From positions 1-64,000 of the forward strand of contig JACUTT010000005.1 in NCBI GenBank assembly GCA_014859655.1: 64,000 bases of DNA, given 5' to 3'. Numbering within the stretch: position 1 is the stretch's first letter; each line of letters opens with the position of its first letter. Positions 36,901-43,818 of this stretch are shown in pieces. The notes beneath the pieces are model-generated. The model worked only from the letters and a program-made list of their open reading frames with translations, was not told where the DNA came from and made no database searches. This stretch comes from Campylobacterales bacterium. GTDB lineage: Bacteria; Campylobacterota; Campylobacteria; Campylobacterales; Sulfurimonadaceae. Both the position numbers and the translations under genes were made by a program.

Positions 36901-37149
36901 ATGACACGCATAAATATAGCAGCATGGGTTTTGGGGACCTTATTGATGGCAGCACCGATGGCAATGGCAGCAGAAGCAGGCGCAAAATGCGGTGCGGGTA
37001 AATGTGGCGGCAGCAAAGATGCCAAAACCAAAGAACAAGGCAAGTGCGGAAGTTCAAAAGAGAAGGCTGCTGATGCGAAATGCGGCGGCGATAAAGAGAA
37101 AAAAGCTGATGCCAAGTGCGGTACAGGCAAGTGCGGCGGCAGCAAGTAA
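36901..37149 (+). CDS. HvfA-like Cys-rich secreted peptide (candidate metallophore precursor)
   Basis: An 82-aa peptide with a clear signal sequence (WVLGTLLMAAPMAMA, cut before AEAG). The mature part is low-complexity Lys/Gly/Ala with six KCG units: AKCG, GKCG, GKCG, AKCG, AKCG, GKCG. It resembles HvfA-family precursors, whose EGKCG motifs are turned into copper-binding oxazolone/thioamides by a DUF692 (MNIO) enzyme; here one unit reads EQGKCG. A DoxX gene follows at once, as in hvf loci, but no DUF692 or HvfC partner is in the window. Start at 36901 has AAAGGA upstream. It may instead be a plain metal-buffering thiol peptide. Confidence 0.8.
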   Translation: MTRINIAAWVLGTLLMAAPMAMAAEAGAKCGAGKCGGSKDAKTKEQGKCGSSKEKAADAKCGGDKEKKADAKCGTGKCGGSK

Positions 37150-37155
37150 AGCCTA

Positions 37156-37641
37156 ATGGCAAATCCCATAAAAAAGGTAGTCAAAATGTGTATATTAAAA
37201 GAAAAAATGGACAGCGTACTGGATAAATCTAAGGATTTCTCCTTATTGTTGGTGCGTCTTATTCTGGCCTATGGTTTTTATGAGCCTGCGATGATGAAGT
37301 GGAAGGATATCGGTGCAGTTGCCGATTGGTTCGCCTCTATGGGCTTTCCTTTTGCGACCTTAAATGCCTACATGGCGGCCTCTGTCGAAGCTGCCGGTGT
37401 TGTTTTGCTTGTCTTGGGACTCTTTACCCGTTACATCACGCTTCCGCTGATCGTGGTGATGCTTGTTGCGATCACAACGGTTCATCTTGCAAGCGGCTTT
37501 TCAGCAGGAAACAACGGCTTTGAGATACCTCTGTATTATATGATCATGCTCTTGGTGCTTGCTGCGCACGGCGGCGGAAAATGGAGTATTGATACTCTTA
37601 TGGCAAAAATGAACTGTGGGAGTACCTCATGTTCAAACTAA
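37156..37641 (+). CDS. DoxX-family membrane protein (HvfX-like)
   Basis: A 161-aa inner-membrane protein with four helices: SLLLVRLILAYGFYEPAMMK, ASVEAAGVVLLVLGLFTRYI, LPLIVVMLVAITTVHLASGF and PLYYMIMLLVLAAHGGGKW, the DoxX layout. The tail ends MNCGSTSCSN with two Cys. Placed seven bases after the Cys-rich peptide gene, it corresponds to the DoxX member (HvfX) of RiPP-metallophore loci, thought to serve peptide handling or quinone redox; the exact role is unknown. The start could be any of ATG 37156, 37186 or 37207. The MBL gene overlaps its end by 13 bases. Confidence 0.88.
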   Translation: MANPIKKVVKMCILKEKMDSVLDKSKDFSLLLVRLILAYGFYEPAMMKWKDIGAVADWFASMGFPFATLNAYMAASVEAAGVVLLVLGLFTRYITLPLIVVMLVAITTVHLASGFSAGNNGFEIPLYYMIMLLVLAAHGGGKWSIDTLMAKMNCGSTSCSN

Positions 37642-38501
37642 GCTTTTTGCTGCTCTTTACAGCCTCGCTTCTGGCCTCCGAGGTGAGAGTTCAGGTCCTG
37701 GGTTCGGGAGGGCCGGAGTTTCATGCTCAACGCGCATCAAGTTCATATCTTGTCTGGGTCGATGAGAAAGCGAAGATCCTGATCGACTGCGGCGGCGGGA
37801 GCTTTTTGCGTTTTGCCCAAAGCGGCGCCAAGATCGAAGACCTCGACGCTATCTTGCTGACGCATCTGCACATTGACCATACGGCGGATCTAAGCGCCTT
37901 TATCAAGGCAGGCTATTTTAGCGACCGCTCGGTGCCTTTGCCGATCTTCGGTCCGCAGGGCAAAGGTGCTTTTCCCTCTCTTGATGTTTTTCTTGAACGT
38001 TTAGTTGGAGAGAGCGGTGCCTACGCCTACATGGCCGACACGCTCACCCCGCAGAGCCGCTCTTTTGAACTTTTGGCTAACGTGTTGCCGCAGGAGCAGA
38101 AGAGTACAAAAATGAAAGCATTTTTACTGCGCAGCATGGGCGTTCACCACGGTATCGTTCCTGCCCTGGCCTTTCGCATCGAGATTGAAGGCAAAAACAT
38201 CGTCTTCACCGGCGACACAAACGATCAGGAGCATTCTCTTGCGCAGCTGGCGGACAATGCCGACCTGCTCATAGCGGATTTTGCCATACCCGAAGCGGCC
38301 GATGAGATTTCCAAAAAGCTCCATATGCAGCCCTCGCTCATAGGCGAAATGGCACACCGGGCAAATGTCGCCCATCTGCTGCTCAGCCACATCATGAAAC
38401 GCTCCGAAGCCTCAATCGATCAAAGTATCGCTATAATCCGGGGTGCTAAATTTGACAAGAAACTAAGCATTGCGAACGATTTGATGATGATCACGCCATA
38501 G
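37629..38501 (+). CDS. Exported MBL-fold hydrolase (RNase Z/arylsulfatase-like group)
   Basis: A 290-aa protein with a signal peptide (FKLSFLLLFTASLLAS). The metallo-beta-lactamase motifs are VLGSGGPEFHAQRASSSYLV, THLHIDHTADL (HxHxDH), GVHHGIVPALAFRIE, VFTGDTND and LLLSHIMKR, pointing to a two-zinc hydrolase. Close relatives are annotated as ribonuclease Z-like or arylsulfatase-like, but periplasmic export argues against tRNA processing. It is translationally coupled to the DoxX gene, making a peptide/DoxX/MBL operon. Substrate unknown. Confidence 0.9.
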   Translation: MFKLSFLLLFTASLLASEVRVQVLGSGGPEFHAQRASSSYLVWVDEKAKILIDCGGGSFLRFAQSGAKIEDLDAILLTHLHIDHTADLSAFIKAGYFSDRSVPLPIFGPQGKGAFPSLDVFLERLVGESGAYAYMADTLTPQSRSFELLANVLPQEQKSTKMKAFLLRSMGVHHGIVPALAFRIEIEGKNIVFTGDTNDQEHSLAQLADNADLLIADFAIPEAADEISKKLHMQPSLIGEMAHRANVAHLLLSHIMKRSEASIDQSIAIIRGAKFDKKLSIANDLMMITP

Positions 38502-38521
38502 CATGGAGCTAAGAGGTAAAG

Positions 38522-39097
38522 ATGTTTAACAATATCACGTCCACCGACAGGATCCTTCGGTTTATAGCGGCCTCCTTGTGCGTCTACGCAGGGATCTTTT
38601 ATTATCCCCTCTTTGCCTTTCTTGCTACAGCTCTCTTTCGCAGCGCAATGCCGAACTGAAAACATCTGCTCAGGGACTTGAAAGATCTGCCACAAGAGAG
38701 CCTTCTGGCCCTGATCGACATCAAAAACTTCGGGCAGATCAACAGCTTTTACGGCCAGGAGATCGGCGACCGCTTTTTACAGTCCTACGGGGAGCTTTTG
38801 CGCACGGCCCACGTCCAAAACGAGGCGAGATTCTACCAGGTGCAGTCGGATGTTTTTGCGGTGCTGGGCAAAGGGATGGGGATCGAATCGCTTCAGGCAT
38901 ATTGTACGCAGGGCTATATTTTGCTCGATGAGATGCAGTTTTCTCTGGAGGTGACGATAGCCTACGCCAGCAACAAAGAGACGGAACAAAACCTTCTGAC
39001 CATGGCGAAAACGGCCTTAATGGAGGCAAAGAAGAGAGGTCTTGCGAGCCTCTCCTACGGCGAGCTTGGTGACGGCGCATCTAAACACACAGGTTGA
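38522..39097 (+). pseudogene. DUF2892-like start fused in frame to a GGDEF remnant across a TGA
   Basis: From ATG 38522 (behind AGAGGT) the frame encodes NITSTDRILRFIAASLCVYA and a second hydrophobic run, like the start of a DUF2892/YgaP-type membrane protein, and stops at TGA 38657-38659. The same frame then continues KHLLRDLKDLPQESLLALID and IKNFGQINSFYGQEIGDRFL, a GGDEF-type domain whose signature has decayed to VQSDVF, ending at 39097. The upstream PN-stop-KHLL looks like LPNRKHLL with CGA changed to TGA. Alternatively the 45-aa DUF2892 protein is intact and only the GGDEF piece is dead. Confidence 0.65.
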
Positions 39098-39224
39098 AAA
39101 TTCTGAAGAGGTCAAAACCAAGATGCGTCAGATCGTTGAAGATACGCACAAGGCGATAGAGGGTTCAGCCACTAACATGGGCCTTAGCGCGGAGCTTATC
39201 AACGCGATAAAGGCCATCAAATAA
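39081..39224 (+). pseudogene. Fragment of a signalling protein C-terminus
   Basis: A third frame, overlapping the end of the GGDEF remnant, reads NTQVENSEEVKTKMRQIVED then IEGSATNMGLSAELINAIKA and stops at 39224. It looks like the helical tail of a chemoreceptor or sensor, with no start of its own. Together with the piece before it, this marks 38.5-39.2 kb as a zone of deleted signalling genes. Family call is tentative. Confidence 0.4.
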
Positions 39225-39261
39225 GAGCGTATTGCTCTCACTGCAGCTTTTGGCTGCAGGC

Positions 39262-39615
39262 TTAAAAGGTTAAAACCTTGTCGCTGGCGAGTATCCAGTC
39301 GGCGAGGATCTGCATGGTGGATGAGACGCTCTCATCGAAATAAGGCTGGTTTTTATGCAGGCCGCATCGCGCGTTGCAGCTTCCGCATGCCTGAAGAGAG
39401 ATGCCCTCTTCATAGAGCTTTTTAACCATGGAAGCGAGGTCATGGTCATAGCCTTCGGGCATTGTCGTCGTTTCTCGGGCAAGATCAACGGCGTCGTTCA
39501 TCAAGAAGAGATTGACCTTTTCGCCGTTTTGAAACAGGGTTGACGCCAGACGCAGCGCATTCCATGTGACATCAGAGCCGTCATAGGGCGGGTGATTTAG
39601 AACAATAGTCGTCAT
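39262..39615 (-). CDS. DsrE-family sulfur-relay protein (YchN-like)
   Basis: A 117-aa protein of the DsrE/DsrF/YchN fold: IVLNHPPYDGSDVTWNALRL, LFLMNDAVDLARE, and a C-terminal ACGSCNARCGL with three Cys, one of which matches the persulfide-carrying Cys of YchN-like proteins. Such proteins carry sulfane sulfur between partners. Third gene of the operon rhodanese-DUF302-DsrE, starting two bases after DUF302. Ribosome site AAAGGA. Confidence 0.88.
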   Translation of the reverse strand: MTTIVLNHPPYDGSDVTWNALRLASTLFQNGEKVNLFLMNDAVDLARETTTMPEGYDHDLASMVKKLYEEGISLQACGSCNARCGLHKNQPYFDESVSSTMQILADWILASDKVLTF

Positions 39616-39617
39616 CT

Positions 39618-40058
39618 TTATCCTTTCAATTTTGTCATCATATCTTGCAGATGCGCGAAAAGTGCAGAGGTCTCTTTGTACAAAGCGGCGTCTGACTTGA
39701 CGGCGTTGATCATCATCTGCATGTTTTGCGTGGAGATAACCGTGCTTCCCGCATCTTCATAGACGGCGATACGGCAGGGCATAAAAGGGGCGAAAAAAGG
39801 CGTTGAGGTCAGCACCATAGAGGCCGCTTTTGCCTGGCATACTTCGTAGATGTAGACCTTTCGCTCGATGGGAAAGCCCTTTGAGGCAACGACTTCATGA
39901 TAGTTGTAGCTGTGAAGCAGTGCGAACTTATACGCAAGGCAGGTGCCTTCAACATCATCGACGACAGATTGGATACTGCGCTTGCTTTTCATTGTGACGG
40001 TAAACATGCCGGCGATATCCATCTTTGCCGCCAGTGCCATAAAAATCTTTTCTAACAT
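39618..40058 (-). CDS. DUF302 domain protein
   Basis: A 146-aa protein containing DUF302: the opening FTVTMKSKRSIQSVVDDVEG, KVYIYEVCQAKAASMVLTST, then MPCRIAVYEDAGSTVIST, the family signature (P-C/R...YE..G...i). DUF302 proteins often sit with sulfur-oxidising and DsrE genes; their biochemistry is unknown. Middle gene of the rhodanese operon, with a good ribosome site (AAAGGAAAG). Confidence 0.87.
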   Translation of the reverse strand: MLEKIFMALAAKMDIAGMFTVTMKSKRSIQSVVDDVEGTCLAYKFALLHSYNYHEVVASKGFPIERKVYIYEVCQAKAASMVLTSTPFFAPFMPCRIAVYEDAGSTVISTQNMQMMINAVKSDAALYKETSALFAHLQDMMTKLKG

Positions 40059-40086
40059 CTGCTTTCCTTTAAAGACTCAGAATTTT

Positions 40087-40551
40087 TTACTCTTCGTTAC
40101 TCAAAACAGTAACGCCTAGACCGGTTTCGATCGGGTAACCGGCTTCGGCCCAGCCTTTGAGACCGCCTTGGAGGTTTGTCGCATTGGCATACCCAAGCTT
40201 TTTGAGCGTTTGCGCTGCGAGTGCACCGCGGCTTCCGCCCCGGCAGTAGGTGACGATCACGGCATTTTTGTCTTTGATCTTGTTGAGCACTTCAAACTCT
40301 AAATTGCCCCGTGTTATTGCCAGCGAATCGAAGGTGTAGATCTCGCCTTCTGCACGCTGGTTTTCCTCACGCACATCCAGGACGAGCACCTTTTTTTCCG
40401 CATCCAGCATCGCTTTGAGCTGTTTTGGAGTGATCTCTCCCGCCTCTTTTATTGCGGCGTTGATCAAGGTGTCGCTTTCGGTCTGTCCTGCCATAAGAAT
40501 GGGCCCTGCCATCAAAACTGCTACCAGCACTATACTTTTTAAACTTGCCAT
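40087..40551 (-). CDS. Exported rhodanese-like sulfurtransferase
   Basis: A 154-aa protein with a signal peptide (SIVLVAVLMAGPILMAGQTE) and one rhodanese domain (about 35-145): ITPKQLKAMLDAEKKVLVLD, active-site loop TYCRGGSRG with catalytic Cys, and ATNLQGGLKGWAEAGYPIE. It moves sulfane sulfur in the periplasm. First gene of the operon with DUF302 and DsrE, facing an ArsR-family regulator; the dyad TTAGCTA-TT-TAGCTAA lies 26 bases upstream of its start. Confidence 0.93.
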   Translation of the reverse strand: MASLKSIVLVAVLMAGPILMAGQTESDTLINAAIKEAGEITPKQLKAMLDAEKKVLVLDVREENQRAEGEIYTFDSLAITRGNLEFEVLNKIKDKNAVIVTYCRGGSRGALAAQTLKKLGYANATNLQGGLKGWAEAGYPIETGLGVTVLSNEE

Positions 40552-40576
40552 CTTCGGCCCCCATATAATTAATATA

Positions 40577-40592
40577 TTAGCTATTTAGCTAA
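40577..40592. promoter_or_regulatory. Palindromic operator in the rhodanese/arsR promoter
   Basis: TTAGCTA-TT-TAGCTAA, a perfect 7-bp dyad. A second dyad, ATTGT-ATA-ACAAT, follows at 40601-40613. Both lie between the rhodanese operon and the ArsR gene and are plausible binding sites for that regulator. ArsR-type operators are commonly dyads of this size. Confidence 0.6.
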
Positions 40593-40673
40593 GTACTAGA
40601 ATTGTATAACAATAAAATTGTTCTGTCAAGAAGAGCAGAAGTTGTTTTTTTTCTCTGAGAGGGTGCAGGATTT

Positions 40674-40688
40674 ATGGAGGCGCCCTAT
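40674..40688 (+). repeat. Dispersed intergenic element, copy 5
   Basis: ATGGAGGCGCCCTAT, sharing the GAGGCGCCCT core, placed just before the TATAAT -10 candidate at 40691-40696 of the arsR gene. Confidence 0.5.
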
Positions 40689-40729
40689 GTTATAATTGAC
40701 ATTGAAATGCATCCATTAAAAGGTAGTCT

Positions 40730-41107
40730 ATGTTAGATATGGAACAAAAGATCAAGATATTCAAGGCACTGAGCAACAAGACTCGTTTTTTGATCTTTAA
40801 GAATATTTTTACAGGCGGATACACCTGCTCTGTGGACAAAAAGCAGGCCGGCGTAGAGGTCAACCCCATCGCTACCTGCGTCAGCACCGTTGCGGAGCAT
40901 TTTAATTTTTCCCTCCCGACAATCTCCGCGCATATCAAGGAGCTCAAAGAAGCTCAGGTCATCCTTGTCGAGAAAAAAGGGAACAAAGTCTACATCGAAC
41001 CCAACATCGAAACCATCCGAGAACTTGCAGAATGTTTCCAGACACTGGTAACAAACTTTGACAATAACCGAGAACTCTTTTTTACAGACACCGTGGCTGT
41101 CAAATAA
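40730..41107 (+). CDS. ArsR-family helix-turn-helix regulator
   Basis: A 125-aa regulator: KIKIFKALSNKTRFLIFKNI is the standard first helices, and FSLPTISAHIKELKEAQVIL the recognition helix with wing KKGNKVYIEPN. Cys residues at about 32 (TCSVDKK) and 50 (IATCVS) could sense sulfide, persulfide or metal, as in BigR/SqrR-type members, though spacing does not prove it. Divergent from the rhodanese/DUF302/DsrE operon, so it probably represses it. Promoter candidate TATAAT at 40691-40696. Confidence 0.9.
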   Translation: MLDMEQKIKIFKALSNKTRFLIFKNIFTGGYTCSVDKKQAGVEVNPIATCVSTVAEHFNFSLPTISAHIKELKEAQVILVEKKGNKVYIEPNIETIRELAECFQTLVTNFDNNRELFFTDTVAVK

Positions 41108-41388
41108 CCGCTTTTGAGGTTTTCTATAGCATATTCACATTCGCCGGTTGAGGTTTTGTTTTAAAATCTCAGGCCATTAAAGAGTTTCAGGTTTTCCGTT
41201 AAACGAGGACTGATATTTAAGAGGAACGCGACAGCGGAAATAATAGATTCCGTTACGATTTTGTAGATAAGTACGCATGAATTTACCTTCAATGTGTACC
41301 AAATTTGTGTCACAGTTGTGCAAAGCCTTGCAAGAGGAGAAAAATAGTTAGATGAAGATTCGTATTTTAGGGGAGTGTTTGGGGATGA

Positions 41389-41464
<76 letters not shown>

Positions 41465-41587
41465 ATCTTTAAAAAGAAGGGAAGTATATAGCGAGAAGGC
41501 TTAATCGGTTCTAAAAAGCGATTCTTTGTAAAACAAAATGGATATTTGCCGATGTAGGACGAAGTTTAGACTGGCAAAAGGGAAGAT

Positions 41588-42094
41588 ATGCGTAAATTTT
41601 TACTCTTGGTGATGATGACTGCGGCCTTGTTTTCACAGCAGAGATACACCATTCAGGTTATCTCTGCCGACAATGAAGCATCCATTACAAAGGCTTTTAT
41701 AGCCAAGATAAAGCAGCTCTCCGCGCCCTATGTGCACAAGAAGATCGAGGGAAAACAGAAGATATTTGTGGGAAATTTTCACAACTACGAAACCGCACGC
41801 GCTTATTTGTATGAGGTGCGTTCAAAGGTGAGTCAGGGTGCTTTTGTTGTCAAAGAAAAAGAGCTCCTGGCGAAAAATCCGGAGCGCGAGCAGATAGCGG
41901 TGAGTGCAGAGACAAAAATGCTTCAGCCCCCCTTAGAAGAGAAAGTCCCGGAAAAAGCGGCGAAAGCCAAAGAGGAAAAAGGTGCTATAGAAGAGGAGGT
42001 CTTCTGTCGGCCGACGAAAAAAGCGCTTCGTGAGGCGGAGATCTCCGCGGCCCTCTCTTTTTACAAGAGCTCTTCGTTTTACACCTTTAAATGA
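41588..42094 (+). CDS. Exported SPOR-domain protein
   Basis: A 168-aa protein with a signal peptide (LLLVMMTAALFSQQ), then a SPOR-like peptidoglycan-binding segment (QQRYTIQVISADNEASITKA, KQKIFVGNFHNYETARAYLY). A Glu/Lys/Ala-rich linker (about 95-140) leads to a short tail. SPOR domains bind denuded septal glycan strands. No partners nearby. It overlaps the convergent gene by 16 bases. Confidence 0.8.
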   Translation: MRKFLLLVMMTAALFSQQRYTIQVISADNEASITKAFIAKIKQLSAPYVHKKIEGKQKIFVGNFHNYETARAYLYEVRSKVSQGAFVVKEKELLAKNPEREQIAVSAETKMLQPPLEEKVPEKAAKAKEEKGAIEEEVFCRPTKKALREAEISAALSFYKSSSFYTFK

Positions 42095-42501
42095 CGGCTG
42101 TCGTGGTCGAGAAACTCCAGGTCGATATCTAGCTTCTTCTTGACATGCGCCTGCAGGGCATCGAAAAGCTCCTGGGCGCTTTCGCCGTCTTTGGGAAAGC
42201 TCACCACCTCATGCCTGAGCGGCACCGAGAAATACTCCTCAAACATCTTCTCCACAACACCGGCGCCAAATTTGTCTGTTTGATAGAGGATAAAAAAGTA
42301 GAAGTTGTCATTGTGCACATAGGCATCTGAAGAGCGCAGGACACGCGTCAGGGAGTCTTTGATCAGCGTCTTGTCAAGCTCTTCGAAATCGCAAAACAAG
42401 ATGCTGAAGGCCTCTGCGTGAGAATCTTCTGCACGCTCCGTAATGCCGCGCTGCAGGTCGATAAGCGCCGTGAAGTTGTAAAAAGAGAAAGGCACACCCA
42501 T
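42079..42501 (-). CDS. Uncharacterised protein, possibly a relic nucleotidyl-cyclase fold
   Basis: A 140-aa soluble protein without a known signature. The pattern FSILFCDFEELDKTLIKDSL, then LRSSDAYVHNDNFYFFILYQ, resembles the strand-helix order of GGDEF domains, with the signature loop replaced by YVHNDN, so any link is structural only. Starts behind AAAGGAAAG; a perfect dyad lies 15 bases upstream. Confidence 0.6.
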   Translation of the reverse strand: MGVPFSFYNFTALIDLQRGITERAEDSHAEAFSILFCDFEELDKTLIKDSLTRVLRSSDAYVHNDNFYFFILYQTDKFGAGVVEKMFEEYFSVPLRHEVVSFPKDGESAQELFDALQAHVKKKLDIDLEFLDHDSRHLKV

Positions 42502-42515
42502 GATCTTTCCTTTGT

Positions 42516-42530
42516 GTTGGTAGTACCAAC
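42516..42530. promoter_or_regulatory. Perfect 7-bp dyad upstream of the 140-aa gene
   Basis: GTTGGTA-G-TACCAAC, a 15-base palindrome immediately upstream of the ribosome site of the minus-strand gene starting at 42501. Operator-like; no regulator identified. Confidence 0.4.
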
Positions 42531-42595
42531 TGCCACTACGGCATGTGATACAAAGAATGAGTATACAGAGTGGAATTTAAGACTTGGCTTAACTT

Positions 42596-43573
42596 TTAAA
42601 CGACGAAGTAGGCGTGCGGCGCCTTTTTGTCTTCAAAGGGCTGGGAGGTGACCTTCTCGCCGTCTATAGCAATCGTGTAGCTCTGGTTAGGCTGTGTGCG
42701 TGAGTAGGTCAGCACAAGACGGACGGCCAGCTCTCTGTCGGCTTCGCTGGCGTTACGCGAGAGCAGGGAGTGCGGTCCGGGCATGTCGAGGGTTGAGATA
42801 TGGACGTATTTGTCGTTGTCCACGGCCTCGATCTTTTCATTGTCGTGTTCGTCGCGGCCGACAACGAGTTTGGCACCATCAGGAAGGCGAAGCTGGCGGC
42901 CGTATTTGATGACGGGAATGTCTTTGACCTCGAAGGTGTCGTACTTGAGGTAGTCGTGCATCTTTTTGGTGAAGTTCTCATCCGTCAGAAGACAGCCGCC
43001 GCCGGGGCTTTCAAAGTCGGTAAGATTGTACTTTTTGGCGAGCTCAAACTGGCGCTCACGGCTTCTTCCCTGAATGGCTTCGAGCTTGTCACGATCGACC
43101 CACCCCTGCGTCTCGGCGATGGTCGGTGCGAGGTGTTTGGCAGACATGGGACGCAATAGAAGCCCCTCGCAGTTGCTCTCGTCCAGTACCTTCTGCAGGG
43201 CCTCTCTGTTTTGGCTCATCGGACGCTGTCCCATCACTTCGCCCGAGAGCAAAAAGCTCGCACCCTCAGCCTCCATAATGCGCTTGGCTACTGCGAACAT
43301 CTTCGCGTGGCAGTCGATGCAGGGATTGAAATTTTTGCCATAGCCGTGCTTGGGATCAAAAAGGACATCCTGGAGGTACTCGCTCTGTATGTCGATGATG
43401 CGAAGCTCTGCACCCACCTGGTCGCACATGTTCTGCATATGTGCGCGTCTGTCTTTGGTCGAACCAAAACCGGTGTTGATGTTGCAAGCGATCACTTCGA
43501 TCCCTTGATCGATGATCAGTTTCATGGCAAGAGTGGAGTCTAATCCACCGCTAAAAAGGGCTATAGCTTTCAT
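42596..43573 (-). CDS. PP-loop ATPase of the MnmA/ThiI-like tRNA-thiolation group
   Basis: A 325-aa cytoplasmic protein. PP-loop motif ALFSGGLDSTLAMKL at residues 6-20 binds ATP and adenylates a substrate. A CxxC in NPCIDCHAKMF and a Cys in PGGGCLLTDENF could take part in sulfur transfer. The last 120 residues (YGRQLRLPDGAKLVVGRDEH) look like an NFACT-R-type RNA-binding part. Often annotated as a thiouridylase or argininosuccinate-synthase-domain protein. A sulfur-modifying tRNA role is likely but the target base is unknown; it is not canonical MnmA. Confidence 0.82.
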   Translation of the reverse strand: MKAIALFSGGLDSTLAMKLIIDQGIEVIACNINTGFGSTKDRRAHMQNMCDQVGAELRIIDIQSEYLQDVLFDPKHGYGKNFNPCIDCHAKMFAVAKRIMEAEGASFLLSGEVMGQRPMSQNREALQKVLDESNCEGLLLRPMSAKHLAPTIAETQGWVDRDKLEAIQGRSRERQFELAKKYNLTDFESPGGGCLLTDENFTKKMHDYLKYDTFEVKDIPVIKYGRQLRLPDGAKLVVGRDEHDNEKIEAVDNDKYVHISTLDMPGPHSLLSRNASEADRELAVRLVLTYSRTQPNQSYTIAIDGEKVTSQPFEDKKAPHAYFVV

Positions 43574-43701
43574 TTGTTCTCCTGGTAAGGCACAAGAATC
43601 CGCCGAGGGATCAGTTCACCTTGAAATATTTGTGAGATTATAACGAAGCGGGTATTAGGCGCAGATAAGAGGGGTGAATTAGTAAAAAAGGTGGAATGGA
43701 T

Positions 43702-43719
43702 ACTCCTCTTTCGAGGAGT
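43702..43719. terminator. 7-bp hairpin between dnaG and the PP-loop gene
   Basis: ACTCCTC-TTTC-GAGGAGT in the 245-base gap. No T-run follows on either strand, so it is a weak terminator candidate. The rest of the gap holds nothing recognised. Confidence 0.3.
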
Positions 43720-43818
43720 GTAGAGTGCTTTGAATTTTAATTTATTAAGGAGAATAAATCGTTGTAGTGGGTGCTACAGGCGAAATTATAAGGGAGTGAT
43801 GTGTAGATAAAGTGTGAG

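Noticed and set aside
43746-43799. Ribosome-site-like AAGGAG followed by a reading of IVVVGATGEIIRE
   Set aside because: It faintly resembles an NAD-binding start, but there is no start codon, the frame stops after 13 residues, and chance is the simplest explanation.
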